23,799 nucleotides of DNA from Bigelowiella natans CCMP2755 (lineage: Eukaryota > Cercozoa > Chlorarachniophyceae): positions 35,001-58,799 of the forward strand of contig ADNK01003420.1 of the NCBI GenBank assembly GCA_000320545.1, given 5' to 3'. Positions within the stretch are counted from its first letter, which is position 1. Each line of letters opens with the position of its first letter. This document shows positions 1-8,925 of this stretch, one piece after another. The notes below the pieces were generated by a model that saw only the letters and a program-made list of their open reading frames with translations, was not told the DNA's origin and did not search any database. The position numbers were made by a program, and so were the translations under genes.

Positions 1-77
1 ACTATGAATCTGCCCTACAAAGCTACATATATCATACATGACAGATAGAGAATAATTAATTTTACTTTTGTTTCTAG

Positions 78-203
78 TTCAATAGACCTTCCGGAATTGC
101 CGCGGCTCAAGATGGTCACATCTACGTTGTTGATATTGGAAGTTTTTCTTACCGGAGAATCGATCCTTTGGTTGTCCTAAATATCAAAAGCAACAATAAC
201 TAA
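78..203 (+). CDS. Terminal exon of an NHL-repeat protein (5' part outside window)
   Basis: After a pyrimidine-rich stretch ending in TTTCTAG at 77, a 42-codon open exon runs to TAA at 201-203. It reads FNRPSGIAAAQDGHIYVVDI and then GSFSYRRIDP, which matches the NHL blade pattern (P-x-GIA-x-D-G-x-IYV-D-x-G...RI). NHL repeats form beta-propellers in TRIM/NHL proteins, peptidyl-glycine lyases and many sponge and cnidarian proteins, so the family is clear but the specific protein is not. This would be the last blade followed by a short Asn/Ser/Lys tail. Positions 1-77 look like the end of the preceding intron. An AATAAA lies 102 bp after the stop. Confidence 0.72.
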   Translation, partial: FNRPSGIAAAQDGHIYVVDIGSFSYRRIDPLVVLNIKSNNN

Positions 204-304
204 AGATTAGTACGATGTCGATGATTAGCTTCCAATCACTTATCACATCGTGTGTCTGTGTGTGTGTTCAGTAATAGAAGGAGATACAGAAAAATATTCA
301 GCTC

Positions 305-310
305 AATAAA
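305..310 (+). promoter_or_regulatory. Poly(A) signal for the NHL-repeat gene
   Basis: AATAAA about 100 bp downstream of the NHL stop codon. A second AATAAA lies near 653. Position and motif only. Confidence 0.4.
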
Positions 311-1961
311 TATACGTTGTTTAGTGAGGATATGAAGCACATCCACTCTATTGAGCAGAACTTTTGGTATTTGTAGGGATTTGTGTCCACACTAGGCGAT
401 CTAGGAAGAACCACAACCACAGATATTTACCGAGGGGCAAAAAATCTGAATCAATTCTTCGTAATTAACTAACTAATTTTAACTGTGATCTAAATTCTTT
501 TGATTTCAGTAAAGTTGAAATTTTTTTTACCAGTTGTATAATTCCCTACTTAGGTTTTTTTTTATAATTATAGTCATGAGTGTTTACCAAAACTTAGTTT
601 AATTGTCCTGTCAATCTCTACGTATTTGTTTCTGTGTGTTATAAAATGTACTAAATAAATAGGCACCATGCGCAATCGCATTAGCAAAGAAAGATAGGTA
701 ATACTTTCTCCAGTGCTAACGTTTTAGTTGAATTACTCATCGAGAGTTGTTATTTATGTCGTTATCATGACTAAAATAGTAGTAAGCGTGGTTTCACTAA
801 CTTTTTAAATGTTACGTTTCAAATCAGGTTGCTGCTCTTGTGTGACCCGTACAATCATGAGATACGAACTTCTCGTCTACCAAAGCTTAGGACAGATATC
901 GAGATTAATGAAGATTAACGTGCAGAAGCATACGGGATGCATCTAACGCATCGTGAGATGACGAAGAAATATTACAAATTTCGATCGATTACTATTTGAT
1001 TATCAACTTAATAATGGTCGCCACATTTATCTTATTTATTACCATTATCATTTCCTCTACAAATTGCATCATTTTTGCGTGATGGTGGTCTCAATTTGGC
1101 CAATTTTATTTTAATTTGATGTTTGTGACCTTGTTCTCACATTGAAAATGATTTCCCCTTGCAAGACGTATCTATACGGGGGAGACTAACTTGAACAAAA
1201 ATACGTACATCCCACTCAAATCTCATCTTGCGTGTGCGCGCGCGCCGCGTCCTCGTACATGCGAGTAATCAATGTACGTATATAATGAGGATCCAAAAGA
1301 AACATGTTATCAATAAAGGCGGGAGTGTCGGTGCGTGCTGATTAAACCTGTCGCTTTTGATTTATTAAAATTTGCAATATACAAATATCTACAGCAAATT
1401 GCTTTACATAATGTGTGTGGAATTGCCCGGCGCTCTTATCACCAATCAATGCATGCACGATGCGATGATAAAAGATGGCACTCTACATTGTGGAATAAAA
1501 ACTTTGCACTCACATCAATAATAAGGGCACGCATTCAGGTGCGTGTATACGTCATGCGGGCGAGTAGAGACAAGCGACATTCAATATCTTGTGACAATCT
1601 CATGTAATGAATTGTATGCGGTGATGACATGAATAACGTGCGGCTACTTCATCACCACGCATCCTACTTGCAAGTCCATGCATAGACTGATGCAATGCAC
1701 AGCAAATTCAATGTCACTATCACATATTTTCATGGGGAGTCCTCGGTATAATTTTTCGCGTTATCGCCATTATTGATGTTTAGTTAGAATAAACCATTTC
1801 CCCGATCAGTGTAGTATTCCCTGCATAATAGATTTAAATATCACTTTAGTGAAGCCTCTCACAAAATTTTGGCTACAAATAATAGAGACTTCGCAACTGC
1901 ATAAATACTAAATAGTACAATCGGCAAAACGCGTATTAGTAAGTCATCTTCACTAACAAAA
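311..1961. other. AT-rich intergenic DNA, no gene seen
   Basis: No open frame here is both long and protein-like. The frame around 1335-1607 does not start at ATG and has no splice or family support. There is a short GC-alternating run near 1235-1250 (tgtgcgcgcgcgccgcg) in otherwise AT-rich sequence. It probably holds the 3' untranslated regions of the converging NHL (+) and Met-Gly-Cys (-) genes. Confidence 0.5.
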
Positions 1962-3183
1962 TTACTTGTATCGATAGATTTGTCCAACCCATCCAACGAC
2001 GTCATCTTCGCTTACTGTACTTTTTTTGAACTTAATTGTGTAGTGATTGGTCCTAGTCACGATCCGAATAATTCTATCCTTGTAATCGTCGTCGTCGACT
2101 TTTTTGACGTGGCGTATTAGCTCGATTTCATCATCGGGTAATGGGAGAGGGAAATTTTTGTCTTTCCCTAGAGCCCTTAACACCTACATTATTTGGTATA
2201 AGCTGATCAGTAAAAACTCAAGCTTCCGTTCATACTGCATCCATTTTTCCTATTGGTGTAGACGACGAAAATAAATGTAAAAGTTGTTATAATACCGCTG
2301 CCTCTTTGCCGAACAAGAACATGCCTTCTGATGGATTGAGGGGTTCTAATGCCAAATAGTTCTTCGGAACAAACTGCCCATCCTCATTCTCAATTAAGAC
2401 ATCCTTAGTCCTCATAGGATGTAACTATATGATGATGTGTGATGATTGGATGGATGGATGGATGGATGGATGGATGACAACAGTGGCCCAACAAGTAGTA
2501 AATTGAAATATCAAAATAACAAGGATTGTATAGTTGCTTCCATCATTCAACGCTTAATGCACTTGCAGAGTGGGAGAGGACAGCTAGCGTAGTAAGCGAG
2601 AAAAATTGAAGAACACAGATACGGAGATGCATGCGGGAGTTTTGAATTTTGAAAAAGTATGAGCAAAGTAAGTAGTAACTAGCATTCCCCAATAGCCACA
2701 AATGCTTGCAAACAACCACTGTACTTACTACTGCTACTACATATCGGCACTATTATATTAGTTATCGTATCTTACCCTCTTGAACATATCGTCGGCTTTC
2801 TTTTTGACTGTTTTCTTTTGCAGGTATTCATCGTCTATTGAAAGCCCATATTCGTTTACTTTGGAAGCTAAAAGAGAAGAGAGTAAGGGGGACTAAGATT
2901 AGTGAAAGAGCACAACCAAGACAGCAATACGATAGAGACGAAATATGTTGGTGCTGCAAGAAAAATGGGTGCATGAAAGGGGGGAAAGAAGAAGAATCTA
3001 TTGTCTAAGCATATTCGACATCATATGGCACTCTCACAATAATTGCCGACTCATCACCGATATAGTGTGGAAATTTTCGGGTAGTATTATTAATAATACT
3101 CGAAAACCACCACCCTGACTAGCCAATGTGTTCCTAATACTTACATGCCACTCACAATACTGCTTGTTGGGCCATACAAAAGA

Positions 3184-3215
<32 letters not shown>

Positions 3216-3760
3216 TATGATTTATCATTACCAAAATCCTCAACTCGAGCGATCTGAGCTATGTTGACCTTACGATCCACTTGATCCTCCTCCTCCTCCT
3301 CATCATCATCCTCCTCTTCATCCTCATAAACAACCATTTTACCACGTTTCATCTCATAATCTCGAGTTCCCTTAGCTGTCCCTTTACTCTTCCATGTCTC
3401 TGGCTCAACAGCTAAAGAGGTGGGACTATCGCTGGCAGAATATCCTTGTCTTGGATGACTACTACTTGGTGATGGTTGTGTCATTTCTTCCATGTATACA
3501 TCAATATGATCCAGTTCAGGTAATGACACACCCATTTCCGTCGTAGGTGATACACCCAGTGATTTCTTCATTACGTGTTTCTCTCCTCCCCGCTGAGATG
3601 AACAGCATGAAGAATATGATGGCTTTTTGTTTTGAGACTGTTGCTGCTTGTGATTTTCCACACCATTCGAAGATGTGCCCGGCTCGACTTGCGCTGGAGC
3701 CGTCAAAGCTGCTTCTTCATTGCCACTATCCTTATTCGATCTTCCAGCTACGCAACCCAT
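1962..3760 (-). CDS. Four-exon gene for an unknown 323-aa Met-Gly-Cys protein
   Basis: Exons on the minus strand are 3760-3232, 2867-2776, 2424-2296 and 2183-1962. All joins keep phase (intron donors GTAATG, GTAAGA, GTATTA; acceptors TTTTAG, TATAG, TGTAG). The protein starts MGCVAGRSNKDSG. Gly2-Cys3 suggests N-myristoylation plus palmitoylation and membrane anchoring, although residue 6 is Gly rather than the preferred Ser/Thr. Residues 1-165 look disordered, with an SSCCSSQ pair of cysteines and a long acidic Asp/Glu run near 150. The conserved-looking part follows: QIARVEDFASKVNEYGLSID, YLQKKTVKKKADDMFKR, then LEPLNPSEGMFLFGKEAAVL and LPLPDDEIELIRHVKKVDDD. It ends GWVGQIYRYK. I do not recognise the family. 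The coding evidence (phase and composition) is good; the function is unknown. Confidence 0.68.
2448..2476. repeat. TGGA/GATG microsatellite
   Basis: About six tandem copies of tgga within the second intron of the Met-Gly-Cys gene. Confidence 0.85.
3184..3216. repeat. ACT triplet microsatellite next to a splice donor
   Basis: About ten CTA/ACT triplets lie in the first intron of the Met-Gly-Cys gene, about 15 bp past the exon-1 donor. If unspliced they would read as a serine run, which is why the unspliced frame looks long. Confidence 0.85.
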
Positions 3761-4587
3761 GATATGCGTCGATTTAGCTGTAAAATAAAAGGGATGGAAA
3801 TGGTCTTATTGCCATCATTAAGCACATTGACTATGAAGTTAATGGAGATTCAATTTCCTAAAGCGAGGCGATCTTGTTTCTATTAGATCTTCGATCGCCA
3901 TTTGCACTTAATCTCTTCTTTTTTTGATACCTTTTGATCTGTCTTTGGCTTCCCCTCTTTCTCTCTCTCTCCCTCTCTATTTTGTTGAGGGAGGGGAAGT
4001 GATCAGTGGCCCCTCCTTTATCTGTTCTCCTCGTAGCTCCCTGCGCGTAGATCTGAAACCGAAGATGATGATGATCTTCTCATGACGATGATGGTGATAA
4101 TGATAGTGCGACAATCATATTACCTACTACTCGATGTAAATACAATATATTTTATCCCTACGCCTCATTCAATATGATAGGCTTAGATCTTATGTTCAGG
4201 CCACGTTGTCGTATATATGAAACCGTATTCCTTTTAAAGGTAAGACATGGATACCTGCGTATTATAATCCTACTAAGTCTTAATCATACCAGAAAAAGAA
4301 CCCTTCTCATACTCCACCCGTGTGTACTTCGAATTCGAGTAATGGACGACGCAGATAAGGAGGGTTTTGTGACGGCATTTGAAAAAAAAAACAAGCAAAT
4401 TGAAGATTAATGTCGTCACCAATGCTTTCAATGTTCCGGGCAAAAGTTTACCTTTCAACCCTGATTCTGGTCTGCAGAGAAAACAAGAGACATGCTATCT
4501 TTCGTACAATGTCCTGAATAGCTAGCTCATCTTGCCATTTCCCTTAGTTCGCTGGTGATTTAGGGCTGAAAACAGCTTGTGCAACGA
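3761..4587. other. Intergenic/5' region of the Met-Gly-Cys gene, no gene supported
   Basis: Contains a pyrimidine stretch (about 3955-3985) and a GATGATGATG-type run (about 4062-4092). Open frames on both strands at 4174-4458 lack splice, start-context or family support. A 22-codon frame from ATG 4342 (MDDADKEGFVTAFEKKNKQI...) is protein-like but too short to call. Confidence 0.45.
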
Positions 4588-5080
4588 CTACTTCGCGCCT
4601 TCAACCTGTTCGAATTTCATATCCGGGTAGGTGAAGCTTTCCGCAATAGTTGACGGATCGCTAATAATGCCCTCGGATGTGCACTTCACTTTACATCTTC
4701 CTCCTTCAGTGCTTCCAACTTCAACGAGGGGCGTATTTTCAAGATTAAAACAGCTGAAATCTTTATGCAAATTAAAGGAGTCTTCATACCCATTCTCTAC
4801 CAAGCTCCTATCGAGACGGATGTGTATGACAACTGCTTCTCAAAATAAAGATGATTGTAGAGTACGTGTTGAAGCAACCCGGCGTGGAGGTAGTACCTTC
4901 CTTTCTCCTTTTAAAACTCGCATTCGAATACAATTGGTCTAATAAACCTCCTGTAGATCATTTCCCCTCCGTTTTTAAATGATTTCGTAGCTAGCCACCA
5001 CAGTAAATCACTTGCTTACCATATCTAGGGAAAATGTTGACGCTCATCAGAGGACTAGTGCGAAACCACCTTTTACTCAT
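4588..5080 (-). CDS. Three-exon gene for an unknown 120-aa protein
   Basis: Minus-strand exons 5080-5020, 4950-4897 and 4835-4588 join in phase (donors GTAAGC and GTACTA; acceptors CTACAG and GAGAAG; introns 69 and 61 bp, typical of this window). The protein begins MSKRWFRTSPLMSVNIFPRY and is basic at the start, then GGLLDQLYSNASFKRRKE, AVVIHIRLDRSLVENGYEDS and a C-terminal part with GGRCKVKCTSEG, ending FEQVEGAK. The length, basic N-terminus and lack of membrane segments would suit a small mitochondrial or ribosome-associated protein, but I recognise no family motif. The weakest point is the last acceptor (AAG preceded by few pyrimidines). It is divergently paired with the gene starting at 5290. 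Confidence 0.5.
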
Positions 5081-5289
5081 GGAAATAATATTTAGCATGT
5101 CAATGAAAAAGAGGCACAAAGTCGATGCAGTATGATATATTGTTGAAACTATGAGGGTGCAGCCATTAGCCAGTTGTAGTTTGCCTACTATATGGAACAA
5201 CTCCGAGTCATAAGCTAACATATATGTACACATTTATGTATTTCTCGTGTGTAAGTGTGTAACACATACACATATTAAATATATCTATA
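5081..5289. promoter_or_regulatory. Candidate bidirectional promoter
   Basis: A 209-bp gap between the two divergent start codons at 5080 (-) and 5290 (+). It contains TG/CA-alternating sequence and a TACACATATTAAATATATC stretch at about 5266-5284. No defined element can be asserted. Confidence 0.35.
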
Positions 5290-6181
5290 ATGGACAAAAT
5301 TAGGAAAAGGTTAGCGTTACAGAAGCCAAGATTCTTCTGAAAAAATTGAAAGTAACCGATAATTAAATGATAGTGTCTCGAACGATCTGATATCTTCTTC
5401 CTGGTTGTAATTTGTTATCATAGGCAACCTGCGGGGTTGGAGGTAAGTTGATAACATCTAGTAGCGGCGGTGGAGCTTGTACTGCTACCTTGGAGCTACA
5501 AGTAATTCTTCTTCCTTGTATTTCTCACCCACTCTTGTACTTCCTTGAATCTCCTGCAAAATGTACTCAATTGGAGTGGACTGTACAACACAGGGTGACC
5601 ACGCGGATGCTCTTGTTCATGTATTACGAAAAGAGGGATTCACAGATGTAGCAAAGTCAGGAGCCAGTGGTAAGTAGCGGTGATGATTTTTTTCTTTTTT
5701 ACTGTGCATTTTCTAAAACAACCCATTATGCGATTAATAACTGATAGGCAACGGTAAACCACAACTAAAGTGGAATTCGCCTAAAAAGGTGAAAGAAGAG
5801 CATGCTAAAATAAAGGTATTTAGGGAAGTATCACCAACCATGGTTTTACGCCAATACTCGATGCTCATTTACCAACTGTAGGAGCAACAGAAGGCCCGGA
5901 AGTTAGCTGCAAGGGCATTTAAACGAGCTGAAAGCCGCACATCAGAAGCAATTGAGGAATCAAAAAGGTTTTACACAACTACAAATGAAATCCAATTATA
6001 TGAGGAAATAGAATTTGAGTCGACCGATTGTGTAAACAACAGACTTCAAATGCAAAAAACAAAAGCGAAAATAGAGGCCCAATTGGCTTTAATAGAAGAC
6101 AGAAGCAGCGAAGAAGCGAGGAAACTTCAAGCAAAATATGAACGTGTTTGTCAGAACTTGGATCAACCTTTGCAAAATTAG
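5290..6181 (+). CDS. Five-exon gene for an unknown charged, probably coiled-coil protein (160 aa)
   Basis: Exons 5290-5309, 5424-5442, 5594-5669, 5748-5815 and 5882-6181 keep phase (MDKIRKR | QPAGLE | GDHADALVHVLRKEGFTDVA | ...), with strong donors GTAAGT at 5443 and GTAAGT at 5670. The third to fifth exons are well supported. A simpler alternative starts at ATG 5561 (MYSIGVDCTTQGDHADALVH) and gives 158 residues. The long last exon is rich in Lys, Glu, Ala, Gln and Arg (EQQKARKLAARAFKRAESRT, RLQMQKTKAKIEAQLALIED) and is very likely alpha-helical or coiled coil. The stop is TAG 6179-6181. I do not recognise the family. No AATAAA is seen just downstream. Confidence 0.6.
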
Positions 6182-6359
6182 ATCATCGACTAAAGTCACG
6201 GTCTAAATGATTGCTAAATAGTGTGACATCAGCATGCTCCTCTCGCCCCACTTTTACATATTGATGGTTTGATGTGGTTTGTCCCTGCATCGAGCCCCCT
6301 CCCTATGCATGTCCTGGAAGGTGGGTTGCATTATTATAAAATGTTTGTGTATACTACTA

Positions 6360-7010
6360 GACTAGTATAGCGGTCGCACGTGTGTCACATCACCCACCGC
6401 ACTAGCGCACGTGCAGTTGTGATGCGAATGATGAAAATTTGGAACACATTGTGCAACGATCATGGTGCTTGTACAATAGTTTGTGGTGTTGTGTGTCATG
6501 TGTAGATTGTGCATCGTGGCATCTAGGCACGTTAGCATTTGTCATGACTCTACACCTAGATGCATGAACCTAGCAGCTAGCTTTGGAGCTAGCGAGCTAG
6601 TAGCTAGCAGCGCGTCCGCCGATTTAGCTAGCTAGCGATGCAGCGCCTCAAAATGCGTGCACTGCACATGCCTCTAGGCCTAGATGCTGCTAGTAGCTTG
6701 GCTAGCGAGCAGGGAGCATGTGCAATGCTTGCTGTGTGCACCGTGCCCATGTTGCTTCGTTGCACATAGCATTGCATTTGCATTGGCCAAACGCACACAA
6801 ACCACTGCCATTTGCATCGCGAGTGCAGTCTAGCGGTGCGCAATAGCACAAAGTCGAATTTCGGTAACAATCTTCATTTGCCATTGACATATGCTGCACT
6901 TCACTGCCATGTGTAGCAGTGCGGCGCATGCGTGTGGAATGGTTGATAGCTCTCACGAGTGCTGCACGTGTTCAGCATCACCTTTGCTACATGTGTTTCC
7001 GAATACATCT
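6360..7010. repeat. Palindrome-rich (CTAGC/GCATGC/CACGTG) intergenic island
   Basis: Dense short self-complementary words: gctagc, ctagctag, gcacgtg, tgcatg. A 7-bp inverted repeat GCTAGCT-ttgg-AGCTAGC lies at 6576-6593. The same vocabulary fills 11380-12900, 19080-19560 and 21690-22760 and is scarce elsewhere. Open frames inside it look like chance readings. Confidence 0.5.
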
Positions 7011-7028
7011 TTAGCCCGTGCATGTTAG

Positions 7029-7234
7029 GAAGCATCAGCTACAACACGGAGGGTAAACGGTACCGACTCGACGGCGATCATGTCCGAAGGGTGCAAATTC
7101 CCCGCAACACACATCGCATCGAAAATCCAGAAAGGAACACTTTTGTCCGCACTAATAAATTATTTAATTTTTTCAACCCTGGAAAAAAACCATTCACACT
7201 TAATCTGTGCATGAAGTTTCAGACCTGGCAGACG
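7029..7234 (+). CDS. Isolated coding-like exon, weak doublecortin-type resemblance
   Basis: Bounded by ATGTTAG at 7028 and a GTAGGT donor at 7235, this 206-bp stretch reads SISYNTEGKRYRLDGDHVRR, then IPRNTHRIENPERNTF and NFFNPGKKPFTLNLCMKFQT followed by WQT. The composition is protein-like. The order 'NG/NK-x-FF-PGKK-hydrophobic-N...KF-T-W/F' loosely recalls the start of a doublecortin (microtubule-binding) domain, but the second half with its usual LYTLDG motif is not found downstream in any phase. A 68-residue fragment; it may be a pseudogene piece or part of a gene I cannot assemble. The family suggestion is tentative. Confidence 0.3.
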
Positions 7235-7621
7235 GTAGGTTTACACCCGCACTCTCCTCCTCCGCCACAACACCACAGTTGTGCACACTAGAGTGACATA
7301 TTGAACACGTGTGAATGAAATTTGAAGGTAAGAGCTAATTATTTATTTATTCATAAACCTGCTGTACAGCCCACACGAATATGACCTCGTCCGTGCTACA
7401 ATCGCAACATTTGCAAGATGCATTGCAGCTTGTGTAAGACCGATGCTCCCTCTTGCAGTCTAAAAATGAACAATACTCCTTGTGTACACATAGACCACAT
7501 TTATAGTCTGAAATGCACAATGTGTATTCACTGCAGTCGAACCCCTATAAATGAGAAATTTAATGCGTTAGTATATGGAATCAACAAGCAAATATCGAAT
7601 CGTTGATTGATGTGGACATAG

Positions 7622-7904
7622 GTGGGAAAATGTCAAAGTGGCAAAGGAGAAAGCAATCGAGCATCAACATGTTTGTCATTACGCAGTGAAAGCAGCAACA
7701 AGAAGTTGGAGCCGAGAGAGCATCGTATTTTGCCACATTTGGTAATAAGATCTTTATGCCATAGGTCGTAGCCTGGGGCTTACTGATGTGCATTTCCTGT
7801 TTCTGTTCCATGATGCCTGTTTTTTTACTTGTCCAGATTTTTGCAGGGTGGGAGATGAGAATGTTGGCAATATTCCGATTGCTACGACAAGAATATCAGC
7901 GTAA
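7622..7904 (+). CDS. Two coding-like exons ending a plus-strand gene (unresolved 5' part)
   Basis: Exon 7622-7741 (acceptor GGACATAG, donor GTAATA) joins in phase to 7847-7904 (acceptor TTTTTGCAG), which ends at TAA 7902-7904. Reading: WENVKVAKEKAIEHQHVCHY, AVKAATRSWSRESIVFCHIW, then VGDENVGNIPIATTRISA. A second frame of the first exon is also open, so frame choice is uncertain. AATAAA at 8100-8105, about 200 bp downstream, fits a gene end. Upstream exons may lie in 7360-7600, but joining them needed 25-bp introns, far shorter than any secure intron here. Family unknown. Confidence 0.3.
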
Positions 7905-8099
7905 CAATGCAAACGGAGCTCTAATTTCCCTCCATCTCCCGTAATTCTGGGGATATCACTGTAAAAGTTCTCTAAATACGAAACTATTTCTGCCTATCGT
8001 ACTTTCTAGATTACATGTTTATGTTCTGAATCTTCGACTCTACTTTGTGCATCAACTCTATTTCCGGATTGTGTTACTTCTCAAATTTGTTGATACGAC

Positions 8100-8105
8100 A
8101 ATAAA
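8100..8105 (+). promoter_or_regulatory. Possible poly(A) signal
   Basis: AATAAA about 200 bp after the putative stop at 7904. Confidence 0.3.
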
Positions 8106-8177
8106 ATCACACAGTCTCATCAATTGAACGATTGTGCATTGTTGTTATTTCAACATATCTACGCAAATACTCCCTCT

Positions 8178-8196
8178 ACTCTCTCTCTCTCTCTCC

Positions 8197-8295
<99 letters not shown>

Positions 8296-8298
8296 CTC
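8178..8298. repeat. CT microsatellite with internal duplication
   Basis: About 120 bp of CT dinucleotides interrupted by CCC and TTT at regular places. The order CT-run, CCC, CT-run, TTT occurs twice, indicating duplication of a roughly 50-bp segment. Frames across it give Ser/Leu runs and are not genes. Confidence 0.9.
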
Positions 8299-8497
8299 TA
8301 AAATCAGACCAATAATTGTACACTAGCTATCTCTTTGCTCAACTCACGAATACACTACATCTAATACGTAGCGCCGCAAATTTATTTTCTCAAATCAGCA
8401 ACAGTCACATCCCTACTACCATTCATCATAACTACATGGTAGTAGGAAAGAGTAGGTATGAAATGATGAAGATATTGAATCAGGCGTTACAACACAA

Positions 8498-8653
8498 ATG
8501 ACAACAAAGCTGCTGCTGATGCTTGAAACCAGAGGAAAAGTGACAAATTTAAGAAAGAAGACCCTAGATTTCAAAGCGGTAAGGAAGGAGCTTGACATCG
8601 AGGAGGAGGGAGAAAGTGTCCAGGCTGCTGAGATTGCCTCTTCCGCTAAGTAG
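8498..8653 (+). CDS. Small coding-like frame, unknown (51 aa or C-terminal exon)
   Basis: From ATG 8498 to TAG 8653 the frame reads MTTKLLLMLETRGKVTNLRK, KTLDFKAVRKELDIEEEGES, VQAAEIASSAK. It has a charged helical composition typical of real protein. It may be the last exon of a longer gene: an upstream start at 8436 (MVVGK) can be spliced in phase only through a 32-bp intron, shorter than other introns here. No family recognised. It ends 272 bp before the MOB gene on the same strand. Confidence 0.4.
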   Translation: MTTKLLLMLETRGKVTNLRKKTLDFKAVRKELDIEEEGESVQAAEIASSAK

Positions 8654-8925
8654 TTTCGGGATTCGTGTTCTGGGATCGAATTACATCCATACGCGTTATG
8701 GACATTTAGCATTGATCACAACACTATTTCCCCGCTCCGTCAATTTTCCTAGCAGCTTAAATTTCTGTATTCTATCTTTTCATTTGCCTTACTTTTTACT
8801 CATGCATAATCAGCGGTCTACCTATCATTTCTTACTTTCTAACCAGAAACTATGCCATCTTAATCACATAAATCATGCAAATATATTCAAGCACACCTCA
8901 ACTATGCATATGTATTTGTTACAAG

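Noticed and set aside
1335-1607. 90-codon plus-strand frame
   Set aside because: No ATG start, mixed composition, no splice sites or family resemblance.
6628-6956. Two overlapping Cys/Met-rich minus-strand frames
   Set aside because: Same reason: readings of CTAGC/GCATGC words in two frames at once.
7434-7506. Series of 25-bp GT...AG introns (7434-7458, 7482-7506, also 15134-15158)
   Set aside because: All securely placed introns are 53 bp or longer; these short ones arose only while forcing uncertain exons together.
8124-8326. Long Ser/Leu open frames across the CT tract
   Set aside because: Pure microsatellite translation; no start context, splice site or conserved residues.
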